The notes under the pieces: model-generated
The model's input: the letters and a program-made list of their open reading frames with translations, nothing else
Told to the model about the DNA's origin: nothing
Databases searched by the model: none
Shown: positions 34,974 through 44,290 of the stretch, piece after piece
How the letters are laid out: each line of letters begins with the position of its first letter
Numbering within the stretch: the first letter of the stretch is position 1
Made by a program: the position numbers and the translations under genes
Source of the DNA: Kiloniellaceae bacterium
GTDB lineage: Bacteria > Pseudomonadota > Alphaproteobacteria > Kiloniellales > Kiloniellaceae
NCBI GenBank assembly: GCA_021776195.1
Contig: JAJFGK010000166.1
Coordinates: 38,953 to 102,952 of the forward strand
Direction of reading: 5' to 3'
Length of the DNA stretch: 64,000 nt

Positions 34974-36253
34974 GCATAGGTCAGGCTTGGCGCGGTGCCG
35001 CGGCGCTGAAGTCCGCGCCCAACCTCGTTTTCTTGGGCCTTTGCGCCTTGATCCTGGCGAGCTCGCTGGTGCACTATCCAACGATTCTCGCGTTCTTTGA
35101 GATGCTGCTGGTTCTTCTCTACCTACTGGTATTGCGACGGGGCCCAAAGGCCGCCTACCCAAACGAAGTCAATCCGGTCATCCTGGGGCTCTTCGGGCTC
35201 TGGTTCGTCAGTGTGACCCTGTCCTTTCTGACCTCTCCCTATGACGTCGCCAGCACCATGACAGGCGTCTTGCGCTACCAGCAGACAATGTTCCATGTGA
35301 TTTTCTTCCTGGTCCTCAGGGAGCTGTTCTCGCGTTACCGCCTGCCCCTGGAGTGGATTTTCATCGCCATTGCCGGTGCCTGCTGCATCGTGGGGATCGC
35401 CATGGCGATCGCACTGATGAAACTGGATAGCTACGACGGCCAAACGGCGGCGCTCTGGTTCAACAACCCGCCTTTTCACGGCCATATACGCCACACCGGC
35501 TATCAGGTCGCGGCAGGGATCAGTGCGCTTTTGGTCTTTTTCGTCGCGCGCAGCGGGACTCCGGTCAGCCTCTGGACACTGTCGGTCATGTTGTTGGGGC
35601 TCTGCACCTTCCTCATCTGGATGGGGGGACGCGGCTCGCTGCTCAGCGTTCTGGTCGCTTCTGGCCTGCTCTCCATGACCTTGAGGACCATGGGGCAACC
35701 GAGCCATCGCCTGTGGCTGGCCCTCGGATTATCTATGGTCTTGGGTACGGTTATGGCCCAATGGCTCGTCGTGTTCCCCTGGAACGGGCTTTTCGATCTT
35801 GTCGAGCGCACGGCCTCCGCCGTGGCCGAGGGCGCCGACGAAGTGGCGTCGGGACGCATCGCGCTGTGGCTCAGCGCCTGGACCTCCGTGAAGGGGCACC
35901 TCTGGTTCGGGCTCGGGCCGCAGGCCTATGTCTTCATGCCGAACCATATATTCGGCATCCAGCCGCATTCGATGGTGATGCAGTTTCTAGTCGAATGGGG
36001 CCTGTTGGGCGGTCTGTTGTTCTCCGCCCTGCTGGCTTACGGTTTCTATCGGGGTTTCATGCTGCACATCGTCCGCGCCGGGCGGGATCAGGTGGATTTA
36101 GCGGCGCTCGCCGCAGGAACGGTGATCGTGGCCCTCACCTTTCATGGCCTCTTCGATGGGACCTACTATCACCCGCAGCCCTCGCTCTACCTGGCGACCG
36201 CCTTTGCGGTCTGGACGTCGCCGAAGCGGGCTGCGGATGGGGTGGGGGAGTGA
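34970..36253 (+). CDS. O-antigen ligase/polymerase family protein
   Basis: A 427-aa integral membrane protein with about eleven helices and a large periplasmic loop near residues 280-330. The Wzy_C/WaaL features are HTGYQVAAGISALLVFF followed later by WLSAWTSVKGHLWFGLGPQAY and FGIQPHSMVMQFLVEWG, with the conserved His and Trp. It either joins glycan to lipid A core or polymerises repeat units; sequence alone does not decide. GTG 34970 overlaps the epimerase stop. Convergent with the next glycosyltransferase. Confidence 0.85.
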   Translation: MSIGQAWRGAAALKSAPNLVFLGLCALILASSLVHYPTILAFFEMLLVLLYLLVLRRGPKAAYPNEVNPVILGLFGLWFVSVTLSFLTSPYDVASTMTGVLRYQQTMFHVIFFLVLRELFSRYRLPLEWIFIAIAGACCIVGIAMAIALMKLDSYDGQTAALWFNNPPFHGHIRHTGYQVAAGISALLVFFVARSGTPVSLWTLSVMLLGLCTFLIWMGGRGSLLSVLVASGLLSMTLRTMGQPSHRLWLALGLSMVLGTVMAQWLVVFPWNGLFDLVERTASAVAEGADEVASGRIALWLSAWTSVKGHLWFGLGPQAYVFMPNHIFGIQPHSMVMQFLVEWGLLGGLLFSALLAYGFYRGFMLHIVRAGRDQVDLAALAAGTVIVALTFHGLFDGTYYHPQPSLYLATAFAVWTSPKRAADGVGE

Positions 36254-36267
36254 TGGGGTGCCGGGTT

Positions 36268-37206
36268 CTAGCGCGCCGCTGTTCTCCAGTAGTGTCGATT
36301 TAGACTGAAGCGGCGAGCCCAGGTTCGTGGCATCAGGTGGTAACGTCGGCCCAGATGGTAGCCGAGGGCCTTCAGGGCTGTTCGGAGCACGGCCGAGGGA
36401 ATATCCAGCGGCGCTTCGCGGAGAAGATAGCGTAGCTCTGACAGCACAAATCTTCTCCCTTCTCCGCCGACGCCGCCAAATGTCTCGATCAGCCAGGTGG
36501 CGTTCTTGTGAAAGGCACCGATATCGAAGGCACGGCGGAAGTCCAGGAGGATCGCATAGTTGTGCGTGTGGTGGACCAGGGCCGCGGGCTCGTAGAGCTT
36601 GGCCCATCCGGCTCTTAGGAGCATGGCGCTCACCAGGGCATCTTCACCAAAGAGCGTGTTGCGGGGAAAGCCGCCGACCTGGGCCAGAGCCTGAGGGCGA
36701 TAGGCGGCAAAGGAGTTCGAGCAGAAGAAGGTTTTGAAACCGAGGTGCGCGCGGTCCTCGAAGGTCGCGCGGTGCCCCTCGGGCGGATAGTTGGCGAGAC
36801 GCGCATGGGTGGCAATTGGCGTGGCATCCGGGTGAGGGATCTGCCGGCCAAAGGCGACGCCAACCTTTGGGTCGTCAAAGGCCGCGACAAGGCGCGCAAT
36901 ACTGTCGCTGTCCGCCGGCACCGCGTCTTGAGTCAGAAAGACGAGCACATCCAGATCTGCGAGCCGATCCACCGCTTGCTGGCGCGTCCCGCCGTGATCG
37001 AAGTCGGATCGCTCGATCGTGACGACTTCCGCGCCGGCCGCGGCGAATTGCGCCGCGGTATCGTCTTCGGACTGCGAATCCATGACGAGAAAGCGATCGG
37101 GCCGCAGACTCTGTCGCGCCAGAGCGGGCAGCAGCTTCGCAAGATGCGGTCCAGCATTGAGTGTCGGGATCACGAGGCCGACGAGTTTGCGAGTTCCAGT
37201 GATCAT
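36268..37206 (-). CDS. Glycosyltransferase family 2
   Basis: A 312-aa GT-A fold enzyme. N-terminal nucleotide-sugar site: VGLVIPTLNAGPHLAKLL. The DxD-equivalent is FLTQDAVPAD (QDA). FCSNSFAAYRPQALAQVGGFP is the acceptor region, common in rhamnosyltransferases. The product is a transfer to the lipid-linked glycan, and rhamnosyl transfer is inferred from the neighbouring dTDP-rhamnose genes. It is alone on the minus strand, with 103 bp to the divergent rfbC. Confidence 0.88.
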   Translation of the reverse strand: MITGTRKLVGLVIPTLNAGPHLAKLLPALARQSLRPDRFLVMDSQSEDDTAAQFAAAGAEVVTIERSDFDHGGTRQQAVDRLADLDVLVFLTQDAVPADSDSIARLVAAFDDPKVGVAFGRQIPHPDATPIATHARLANYPPEGHRATFEDRAHLGFKTFFCSNSFAAYRPQALAQVGGFPRNTLFGEDALVSAMLLRAGWAKLYEPAALVHHTHNYAILLDFRRAFDIGAFHKNATWLIETFGGVGGEGRRFVLSELRYLLREAPLDIPSAVLRTALKALGYHLGRRYHLMPRTWARRFSLNRHYWRTAAR

Positions 37207-37308
37207 GGCCGCTAGCTGTGTCTCTCAAAAGAGGCTGACGAGTGTCCTTTATAGGCATCAGCGTTGACCAAATCATAAATCAATTGGTAGGACACTGCCC
37301 TTAGGAGC

Positions 37309-37923
37309 ATGGTCTTGCGTTCGTTCGAGGATCATGCGGTCAGGAATGAAGCTTTGCAGATCACACCATTGGCCATACCGGGGGTTTTGCTGCTGAAACC
37401 GCCCCGTTTTGGCGATGATCGGGGGTATTTCTCGGAAACGTTCCATCTCGAGAGGTTCGCCGAGGCGGGAATCGCCGATCGCTTCGTCCAGGACAACGAA
37501 TCGCTGTCCCGCCCGATTGGGACCGTCCGCGGCCTGCATTTCCAGATTCCACCCTTCGCGCAGGCTAAACTGGTTCGCGTGGTACAGGGGGCGGTCTTTG
37601 ACGTGGCGGTCGATATCCGCCGGGGATCGCCAACCTTTGGCCAGCATGTCACGGCGGAACTGACAGCCGAAGAGGGCCATCAGCTGTTCATTCCCACCGG
37701 TTTCGCGCATGGATTTTGCACCCTGATCGAAAACACGACTATCAGTTACAAGGTTTCAGCCTACTATTCTCGCGATCATGACCAGGGCCTGGCTTGGGAC
37801 GACCCGGATCTGGGCGTTGGTTGGCCGGTCACGGCCGAAAAGGCGCTGTTGTCCGAAAAAGACCGCGTGCAACCAAGGTTAAGGGATTTCTTATCGCCCT
37901 TTGGCTACAACAACGGATCTTGA
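37309..37923 (+). CDS. rfbC: dTDP-4-dehydrorhamnose 3,5-epimerase
   Basis: A cupin enzyme of 204 aa, the third step from glucose-1-phosphate to dTDP-L-rhamnose. GDDRGYFSETFHLERF, the catalytic His in VRGLHFQ and the Tyr-containing ISYKVSAYYS are the family signatures. The start is uncertain: ATG 37309 is only 1 bp from TAGGAG, while in-frame TTG 37315 has the best spacing (7 bp). It heads the rfbCBDA group; the gap to rfbB is 67 bp. Confidence 0.94.
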   Translation: MVLRSFEDHAVRNEALQITPLAIPGVLLLKPPRFGDDRGYFSETFHLERFAEAGIADRFVQDNESLSRPIGTVRGLHFQIPPFAQAKLVRVVQGAVFDVAVDIRRGSPTFGQHVTAELTAEEGHQLFIPTGFAHGFCTLIENTTISYKVSAYYSRDHDQGLAWDDPDLGVGWPVTAEKALLSEKDRVQPRLRDFLSPFGYNNGS

Positions 37924-37990
37924 CCTCGACCTCCGTTGTTCCGGAAATCGGGACGGCAACACTCAGATCAATTGACGCGGGAGATTGACC

Positions 37991-39073
37991 GTGCATGTCC
38001 TCATCACCGGCGGTTCGGGGTTCATCGGATCGGCCTTGATCCGCTACCTCCTCGGCACGACCGATGCCACAGTCGCGAACGTCGATGCCCTGACCTACGC
38101 CGCCGCGCCGGGTGCCCTGGCGGCGGTGGAAGGCGATCCGCGCTATCGCTTTCACAAGGTCGATATCTGTGACAGCCCCGCCTTGGCCACCGTCATCGCC
38201 GCGGAATCGCCGGACCTGATCATGCATCTGGCGGCGGAATCCCACGTCGACCGGTCGATCGACAGTCCGGCCGCTTTCATGCAGACCAACATCATGGGCA
38301 GCTACAGCCTCCTGGAATGCGCGCTTGGCTACTGGCAGGGCCTGGAAGGCGAGCGCAAGAACCGCTTTCGCCTGCACCACATCTCGACCGACGAGGTCTA
38401 CGGCAGCCTGGGCGATGACGGCCTCTTCACCGAGACCACGCCCTATCAGCCAAGCTCGCCCTATTCCGCCAGCAAGGCGGCGTCCGATCATCTGGTTCGC
38501 GCCTGGTATCATACCTTTGGCCTGCCGACCGTCGTCAGCAACTGTTCGAACAACTACGGACCCTTTCAGTTCCCGGAGAAACTGATCCCTTTGATGGTGA
38601 TCAACGGCCTGACGGGAAAGCCGCTTCCGGTCTACGGCAAGGGCGTCAATGTGCGCGACTGGCTCTATGTGGAAGACCATGCCGCTGCGCTCTGGACCAT
38701 CGCCAGCAGAGGACGCATCGGCGAAACCTACAATGTCGGCGGCAATTGCGAGCGGCGCAATATCGAGGTCGTCGAGACGATTTGCGATACCCTGGACCGG
38801 CTCGTACCGACAGAGAAGGGCGACAGCCGGCGCGGCCTTATCCGCAACGTCGAGGACCGGCCCGGCCACGATCACCGCTATGCGATCGACTTCAGCAAGT
38901 TGCATGGAGAACTGGGATGGGCCCCCCGGGAGACCTTTGAAAGCGGGCTCTCGAAGACCGTGCAATGGTATATCGACAATCGGGCCTGGTGGGAGGCGAT
39001 CCTCGAGAGCCGGTATGACGGCGGGCGCCTTGGCCGGGGTGGCGCGCAGCCGGCGCTGGCTGCGGCGCGGTGA
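37991..39073 (+). CDS. rfbB: dTDP-glucose 4,6-dehydratase
   Basis: A 360-aa extended SDR enzyme making dTDP-4-keto-6-deoxyglucose. [10 protein letters not shown] binds [15 protein letters not shown] carries the active-site TDE motif and [15 protein letters not shown] carries YxxxK. GTG 37991 was chosen over the in-frame TTG 37985, as GGGAG lies 7 bp upstream. Its stop overlaps the rfbD start (39070) by 4 bp. Confidence 0.97.
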   Translation: MHVLITGGSGFIGSALIRYLLGTTDATVANVDALTYAAAPGALAAVEGDPRYRFHKVDICDSPALATVIAAESPDLIMHLAAESHVDRSIDSPAAFMQTNIMGSYSLLECALGYWQGLEGERKNRFRLHHISTDEVYGSLGDDGLFTETTPYQPSSPYSASKAASDHLVRAWYHTFGLPTVVSNCSNNYGPFQFPEKLIPLMVINGLTGKPLPVYGKGVNVRDWLYVEDHAAALWTIASRGRIGETYNVGGNCERRNIEVVETICDTLDRLVPTEKGDSRRGLIRNVEDRPGHDHRYAIDFSKLHGELGWAPRETFESGLSKTVQWYIDNRAWWEAILESRYDGGRLGRGGAQPALAAAR

Positions 39074-40011
39074 GGCCGCCGGGATCGAAAGGGCCGATGC
39101 TCCTGATCCTGGGCGGCAGCGGGCAAATCGGCGCGGCCTGTCTGGCCGCCGCCGCGGACGACGACTGCTCCACAGCGTCGCCGGCGCGCTCCAGCCTCGA
39201 TATCTGCGATGCCGCGGCGGTCGCGGCCGCGATTGCCGATCTTCAGCCGGCGGTGGTGATCAACACCGCCGCCTATACCGCCGTCGACAAGGCGGAAAGC
39301 GAACCGGACCTGGCCTTTGCGATCAACCAAGCGGCGGCCGGGACCATCGCCGTGGCCTGTGCCGCGGCCGCCCGGCCCCTGATCCATCTGTCCACCGACT
39401 ACGTGTTCGATGGCCGCAAACAGGGTGCCTATCGGCCAGACGACCCCGTCGGGCCCTTGAGTGTCTATGGCCGGAGCAAGGCCCTTGGCGAAGAGGCGGT
39501 CCGCGCCGCCGGTCCAGCCCATGTCATCTTGCGAACCTCGTGGGTCTTCAGCGCCATACGGCAGAATTTCGTGAAGACGATGCTGCGGCTCGGCCGGTCC
39601 GGCGGGCCCCTGCGGATTGTCGATGACCAGCGGGGCTGTCCCAGCGGCGCGGCGCTGTTGGGCCGGGATATCGTGGCCATCGCGCGGCAGCTGGCAGAAA
39701 GCCCGGGCGAGGCGAATTCGGTTGAAGGACTCTGGGGAACCTATCACCTTTGCGGCGAGGAGGCCGTCAGCTGGTATGGATTCGCCGGTGAGATCTTTCG
39801 CATGACCGAGGCACTGACCGGACGGCCTGGCCCAGTGCTGGCGCCGATCGCGAGCGCCGACTATCCAACCGCGGCGGCGCGGCCGGCCAACTCGGTCCTC
39901 GACTGCGGCGAAACCCAGCGGCGTTTTGGGCTCGCGCCGATGGATTGGCGGCGGGACCTCGATGCCGTTGTGCGAGAGTTGGTCCGCGCCGAGGAGGGAC
40001 TTCCGGCATGA
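39070..40011 (+). CDS. rfbD: dTDP-4-dehydrorhamnose reductase
   Basis: A 313-aa SDR protein making dTDP-L-rhamnose, the last step. [13 protein letters not shown] is the dinucleotide motif, [11 protein letters not shown] and [11 protein letters not shown] hold the catalytic residues. GTG 39070 overlaps rfbB; ATG 39097 is also possible and would start at MLLILGGSG. The stop overlaps rfbA by 4 bp. Confidence 0.94.
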   Translation: MRPPGSKGPMLLILGGSGQIGAACLAAAADDDCSTASPARSSLDICDAAAVAAAIADLQPAVVINTAAYTAVDKAESEPDLAFAINQAAAGTIAVACAAAARPLIHLSTDYVFDGRKQGAYRPDDPVGPLSVYGRSKALGEEAVRAAGPAHVILRTSWVFSAIRQNFVKTMLRLGRSGGPLRIVDDQRGCPSGAALLGRDIVAIARQLAESPGEANSVEGLWGTYHLCGEEAVSWYGFAGEIFRMTEALTGRPGPVLAPIASADYPTAAARPANSVLDCGETQRRFGLAPMDWRRDLDAVVRELVRAEEGLPA

Positions 40012-40886
40012 AGGGATTGATTCTCGCTGGCGGTTCGGGGACGCGGCTTTACCCCTCGACCCAGACGATCAGCAAGCAGCTGCTGCCGATCTACGACAAG
40101 CCGATGATCTACTATCCGCTCTCCGTCCTGATGATGGCGGGTATCCGCGATATCCTGATCATTACCACGCCCCATGACGAGGCCCTGTTTCAAGGCCTGC
40201 TGAACGACGGCGAACAGTGGGGCATCCGGCTCAGCTACGCGGTCCAGCCCAATCCAGGGGGGCTGGCCCAGGCCTTCCTGATCGGCGAGGAATTCATCGG
40301 CCAGGATCACTGCTGCCTGATCCTCGGCGACAACATCTTCTATGGCCAGGGCTTCCAGGGCATGCTGATCCAGGCCGCCGGGCTGCACAAGGGGGCCATC
40401 GTCTTTGCCTATCAGGTCGCCGACCCGGAGCGATTCGGGGTGGTCGAGATGGACGCCCGGGGCCGCGCCATCAGCCTGGAGGAAAAGCCGGCCGCGCCGA
40501 AGTCGAACCTGGCCGTGACCGGGCTGTACTTCTACGACGGCCAGGTGGTCGAGCTGGCCAAGTCCATGAAACCCTCGGCGCGCGGCGAACTGGAGATCAC
40601 CGACCTCAACCGCCTCTACCTGGAGCAGGGCGACCTGATGGTCCAGCACCTGGGCCGCGGCCACGCCTGGCTCGACACCGGGACCCACGATTCGATGCTC
40701 GAGGCCTCGCAATTCGTCCAGACCATCGAGCGCCGCCAGGGCCTGAAGATCGCCTGCATCGAGGAAATCGCCTTCCGCAAGGGTTTCGTCGACAAGGCCC
40801 AGATGCTGGCCCTGGCCGAGCCGCTGATGAAGAGCGATTACGGGCGTTACCTGGTGCGGGTGGCGGAGGAGGGCAAGAGTTCCTGA
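40008..40886 (+). CDS. rfbA: Glucose-1-phosphate thymidylyltransferase
   Basis: A 292-aa nucleotidyltransferase that makes dTDP-glucose, the first committed step to dTDP-rhamnose. The N-terminal [16 protein letters not shown] is the signature, with [16 protein letters not shown] and [10 protein letters not shown] downstream. Overlap by 4 bp with rfbD and a GAGGAGGGA ribosome site fix the start at 40008. Gene order rfbC-B-D-A is common in proteobacterial clusters. Confidence 0.97.
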   Translation: MKGLILAGGSGTRLYPSTQTISKQLLPIYDKPMIYYPLSVLMMAGIRDILIITTPHDEALFQGLLNDGEQWGIRLSYAVQPNPGGLAQAFLIGEEFIGQDHCCLILGDNIFYGQGFQGMLIQAAGLHKGAIVFAYQVADPERFGVVEMDARGRAISLEEKPAAPKSNLAVTGLYFYDGQVVELAKSMKPSARGELEITDLNRLYLEQGDLMVQHLGRGHAWLDTGTHDSMLEASQFVQTIERRQGLKIACIEEIAFRKGFVDKAQMLALAEPLMKSDYGRYLVRVAEEGKSS

Positions 40887-40997
40887 ACGTCTGGCCGGCC
40901 ATGAGTTCCAGGCGACGAATGGTAATTGTTAACCTTGAGTTTCTAGGGTTCCGGTCATCGGATAATATTGGATCTCTGCTGGAAGGAGCCAGTCCGC

Positions 40998-41789
40998 ATG
41001 CCGCTGCTCGCCCTTGACGATGTGATCGACCCGATCCATGACCCGGCCAGTCTGTGTGACGCCTTTGCCACGGCGCGGCCCTTCCCGCACCTGGTGATGG
41101 ACGGTTTCTTGCGCGCGGAGGTCGCGGCCACGCTTGCCGCTGATTTTCCCGATCAAAAAGCCGAATTCTGGTACCGCTACTCCAACCCGATCGAAGAAAA
41201 ACTGGCCTGTAACAGGTTCGAACACATGCCGCGGTCGATCGCCGATGTGCTGCGCTGCCTGAACGGTCAGGAGGCCCTATCCAGGCTATCCGCGCTCACG
41301 GGCGTGAAGGCGCTTCAGTCCGACCCAAGCTTGCATGGCGGCGGAATGCATTGCATCCGGCGCGGAGGCAAGCTGGACGTTCACGTGGATTACAGCATCC
41401 ACCCCACACTCCGGCTCGAGCGGCGGCTGAATCTCATCGTTTACCTGAACAAGGGTTGGCGACAGGACTATGGCGGGGCTCTCGAACTGTGGGACGAAAC
41501 CATGTCCCGTTGCGAGGCCCGGGTGGCGCCCGCGTTCAATCGCGCCGTGCTTTTCGAGACCGGCGACAAATCCTATCACGGTCATCCGGACCCGATCACC
41601 TGTCCCGACAGTGCCGCGAGAAAGTCGATCGCTCTTTACTATCTGACCGCGCCAAGGCCAGAGGCGACAGAGCGCTACCGGGCCAGATTCGTGGCGCGCC
41701 CGCAAGATGACAAAAGCCCGGAGATGGAGGCATTTCGGGCCAAGAGATCTGGGCTGGAGACGGGACCGGCGCTTTACCGGTCCGATTGA
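40998..41789 (+). CDS. 2OG-Fe(II) oxygenase, prolyl-hydroxylase-like
   Basis: A 263-aa enzyme. The Fe ligands are visible: HVDYSIHP (His-x-Asp) and the distal His in KSYHGHPDPI, with Arg/Lys in ARKSIALYY for 2-oxoglutarate. RLNLIVYLNKGW and YGGALELWDET are typical of the SM-20/prolyl 4-hydroxylase fold. Within the polysaccharide locus it may hydroxylate a sugar, a lipid or a glycosyltransferase partner. ATG 40998 has GGAAGGAG upstream; the frame runs 10 codons further. Location in the locus is seen; substrate is unknown. Confidence 0.85.
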   Translation: MPLLALDDVIDPIHDPASLCDAFATARPFPHLVMDGFLRAEVAATLAADFPDQKAEFWYRYSNPIEEKLACNRFEHMPRSIADVLRCLNGQEALSRLSALTGVKALQSDPSLHGGGMHCIRRGGKLDVHVDYSIHPTLRLERRLNLIVYLNKGWRQDYGGALELWDETMSRCEARVAPAFNRAVLFETGDKSYHGHPDPITCPDSAARKSIALYYLTAPRPEATERYRARFVARPQDDKSPEMEAFRAKRSGLETGPALYRSD

Positions 41790-41908
41790 TCCGACGGGAC
41801 GCCAGGCGTTTTGGCACATGGGTTAAAGACTTCGCCGTCCCGTGCGGCCGGGCAAGCTCATATTCCGATGAGGGGCCTGTCGGTGAGGATGCGCAGTGGA
41901 GAAGCGAA

Positions 41909-42751
41909 GTGAAGATTGATCGTTTGCTGCGATTGCTGATCCCGTCGGCGGCGCACCTGAGCTACAATCCGTTTTTCAAGTTTGTCGGCAACAGCTTGGC
42001 TGGCCTGCTCTCTCTTCCGTTTCCCGAATTCCGGGCTCTGCCGCCCAATCACCTCCGCGTTCGGGTGGGCGTCGGAAACAAGGCGGTCAACAACCAAGCC
42101 TATCACCTGGCGGTTGGCCGGGACTATTGGTTCAACTGGCTGTCCAAGGGCTTTTGCGATGACCGGTCGGATATCGTCGAAATCGGATGCGGATGCGGCC
42201 GGATCGCCCATCATCTGCGCGGCGATTGGTTCGAGGGCAGTTACCTTGGCGTGGACATCGACAGCGAGCAGATAGACTACTGTCGGCGGTCCTTTCCAGC
42301 GGACCGCTTTGCCTTTGCTCTATCGCCGCACCGAAGCGCGACATACAAGGCCGGCGACGATGACGGATTCGACCGGGTCGACGTCGGCAGTCTGCTCGGC
42401 GAGGAGAACAGCAAGGATTTCGTTTTTTCGACATCCTTGCTTACCCATCTGTTAGAACGGGAGATTGCCGACTACCTCACGGCCTGCCACCGGGTCTTGC
42501 GATGCGAAGGTCGACTTTTCATGACATTTTTCTGCCTCGACTACATCCAACGCGGCGGCCGCTGGACCTTCAATCATAAGATCGGCAGAGCCCATTGCGA
42601 GTCATTCAAGTATCCCGAAGCCGCCGTCGCCTATGACGAGGCCACGATGATCGACATGGCAACCAGCCACGGGTTCACCGACGTCACGGTGTTGCCTCGC
42701 TCGGGGCAAAGCGTGCTGACCGCACGGAAAGGCAGCGACGGTACGACATGA
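41909..42751 (+). CDS. Class I SAM-dependent methyltransferase
   Basis: A 280-aa protein with the SAM motif VEIGCGCGRIAHHL, then GVDIDSEQIDYCRR (acidic loop), LLTHLLEREIADYL and VLRCEGRLFMTFF. It probably methylates a sugar or lipid in the polysaccharide. The longer frame starts at TTG 41786 but GTG 41909 follows GGAG with 7 bp. Its stop overlaps the following GT2 start by 4 bp (ATGA). Confidence 0.82.
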   Translation: MKIDRLLRLLIPSAAHLSYNPFFKFVGNSLAGLLSLPFPEFRALPPNHLRVRVGVGNKAVNNQAYHLAVGRDYWFNWLSKGFCDDRSDIVEIGCGCGRIAHHLRGDWFEGSYLGVDIDSEQIDYCRRSFPADRFAFALSPHRSATYKAGDDDGFDRVDVGSLLGEENSKDFVFSTSLLTHLLEREIADYLTACHRVLRCEGRLFMTFFCLDYIQRGGRWTFNHKIGRAHCESFKYPEAAVAYDEATMIDMATSHGFTDVTVLPRSGQSVLTARKGSDGTT

Positions 42752-43104
42752 AGAGCGATCAAGCGGTCGACGGAGACCGCGTCGATATCCTTCTGGCGAC
42801 CTACAACGGCGAACGGTTCCTCGCCGAGCAGCTCGACTCGATCATCGCCCAGACCCATCAGAACTGGCGGATTCTGGCGCGCGACGATGGGTCGTCCGAT
42901 GGGACGGTCGCGATGCTTAGGGCTTACCGGGGTAGGTTGGGCCTAATCCTCAATTGCGTGAATTGTGTATTCTTGTCTGGTTATGGTGCTAGGGAAGTGG
43001 CGTCTTCAGTTGTGCCACGCGCTGGTAAGCTTCTATCCCGAGCCAGGACAAGACAAATAGCGCAACGGCGGGGACATAAAATGGGAACTCCTGGAGGCTA
43101 CTGA
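42748..43104 (+). pseudogene. Glycosyltransferase family 2, truncated
   Basis: Starts as a normal GT2: DILLATYNGERFLAEQLDSI and RILARDDGSSDGT (donor-site Asp residues) within the first 60 codons, then loses family similarity near codon 65 (about 42,945). The following frame is out of character and ends at 43104, antisense over the next gene's 3' end. A complete GT2 is about 300 residues, so about three quarters is missing. This marks the left edge of the AT-richer segment. Confidence 0.75.
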
Positions 43105-43900
43105 GGAAAAACGATCGACCGGCCGACAAATCACCATTAATCGCCCTGTAGTGGCCGCGCCTGGCGAGAAATTTCGCATTCGCTCTGCAATTTTGTCTGA
43201 ACAGTTCGAGATGTCTTCCGTGAATGCGATCAAGGGCTATAGACACCGCGTCGAGATTCCTTGAGATACTGTTCTTTTGGACTTCCGCCTTTACACACCT
43301 TTGCTTAACGAAAGCGTACCTGAATTGTTGCGCCAGCCTGATGTTAATCTCCCAATCCTCCAGGCAAGGGAGTGTCTCGTCGAATCCGTCGACCGCGATG
43401 ATCGCTTGCTTTTCCAGCAGCATCGTGGGGGTTCCCACGACATTATGGAAGAGGATTTCCTCGGAAAGATCTCCCTCCTTGCTGACGATGCTCTGTTTGG
43501 GCGTCACCGTCGTCTTGCCGTCCCAGGTTCTGACCAGGGTGCCATAGCATACCCGCGCGTCCTTCTTGCGCTCCAGTTCGGCAAGCTGTAGCGCGAGTTT
43601 GTCGGGCTCCCAAAGGTCATCGCTATCTTGAAACGCAATGAATGGGCCCAAAGCGCTGCGGGTGCCGGTGTTTCTCGCCGCCGCGGCGCCGCGGTTCTGG
43701 TCGTGCCTGATGGTGCGGATACGCGGGTCGTCCAGGGATTCAAGAAGACTGGCCGTGGCATCCTCGGAGGCGTCATCGACAATGATGATTTCAAGATTTT
43801 CAAAAGTTTGGCAACGTACGCTCTCCAGGGCGGGCAAGATCGATCCGGCCCGGTTGAATGTCGGGATAATAACGCTGACTTTGGGACTGTAATAGGGCAT
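42989..43900 (-). CDS. Glycosyltransferase family 2
   Basis: A 303-aa GT-A enzyme. Donor binding: VSVIIPTFNRAGSILPAL, EIIIVDDASEDATAS; the DxD equivalent is FQDSDDLWEPDK. CLEDWEINIRLAQQF is acceptor-side. ATG 43900 gives the standard GT2 start; the frame extends 14 codons. It points opposite to its neighbours and lies in the AT-richer segment. Confidence 0.87.
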   Translation of the reverse strand: MPYYSPKVSVIIPTFNRAGSILPALESVRCQTFENLEIIIVDDASEDATASLLESLDDPRIRTIRHDQNRGAAAARNTGTRSALGPFIAFQDSDDLWEPDKLALQLAELERKKDARVCYGTLVRTWDGKTTVTPKQSIVSKEGDLSEEILFHNVVGTPTMLLEKQAIIAVDGFDETLPCLEDWEINIRLAQQFRYAFVKQRCVKAEVQKNSISRNLDAVSIALDRIHGRHLELFRQNCRANAKFLARRGHYRAINGDLSAGRSFFLSSLQEFPFYVPAVALFVLSWLGIEAYQRVAQLKTPLP

Positions 43901-44287
43901 TAGGGTGGCCGGACAAGATCCTGACATTGGGCGCCTGCTCACGGGATCAAACGCTTCTCAGCTCGAAACTGTTGCTCGCTCACGATGCTCGGGGATGTAA
44001 CCTTGTCGAACAAGCAATCTCAAACGACTGCACCCTAGAAGGTTGGAATCCGAGACGGTCTTCCAGAAGGCGAATATTATGTCCGACAGGTGTGCTGGGT
44101 AAGGGGTGGCGAAATACCCGACCGCGTCTCATGGTACTTATGAAGGGTACCGGCCGAGCCGATTGCTGCGTTTTGGGGCGTGGGAAAGTCATGGCGATCT
44201 CATCTAGATGATAGATCTTAATATAAAGGTGGCAGATTCTACCTATCATTCGGTGAAGGTGCTACTTCTAAGCTCCGGAGGCCCTGG
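43901..44287. other. Gene-free spacer before wecB
   Basis: No convincing coding frame. It is AT-rich compared with the left flank and should contain the promoter for wecB. It separates the minus-strand GT2 from wecB. Confidence 0.55.
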
Positions 44288-44290
44288 TTG

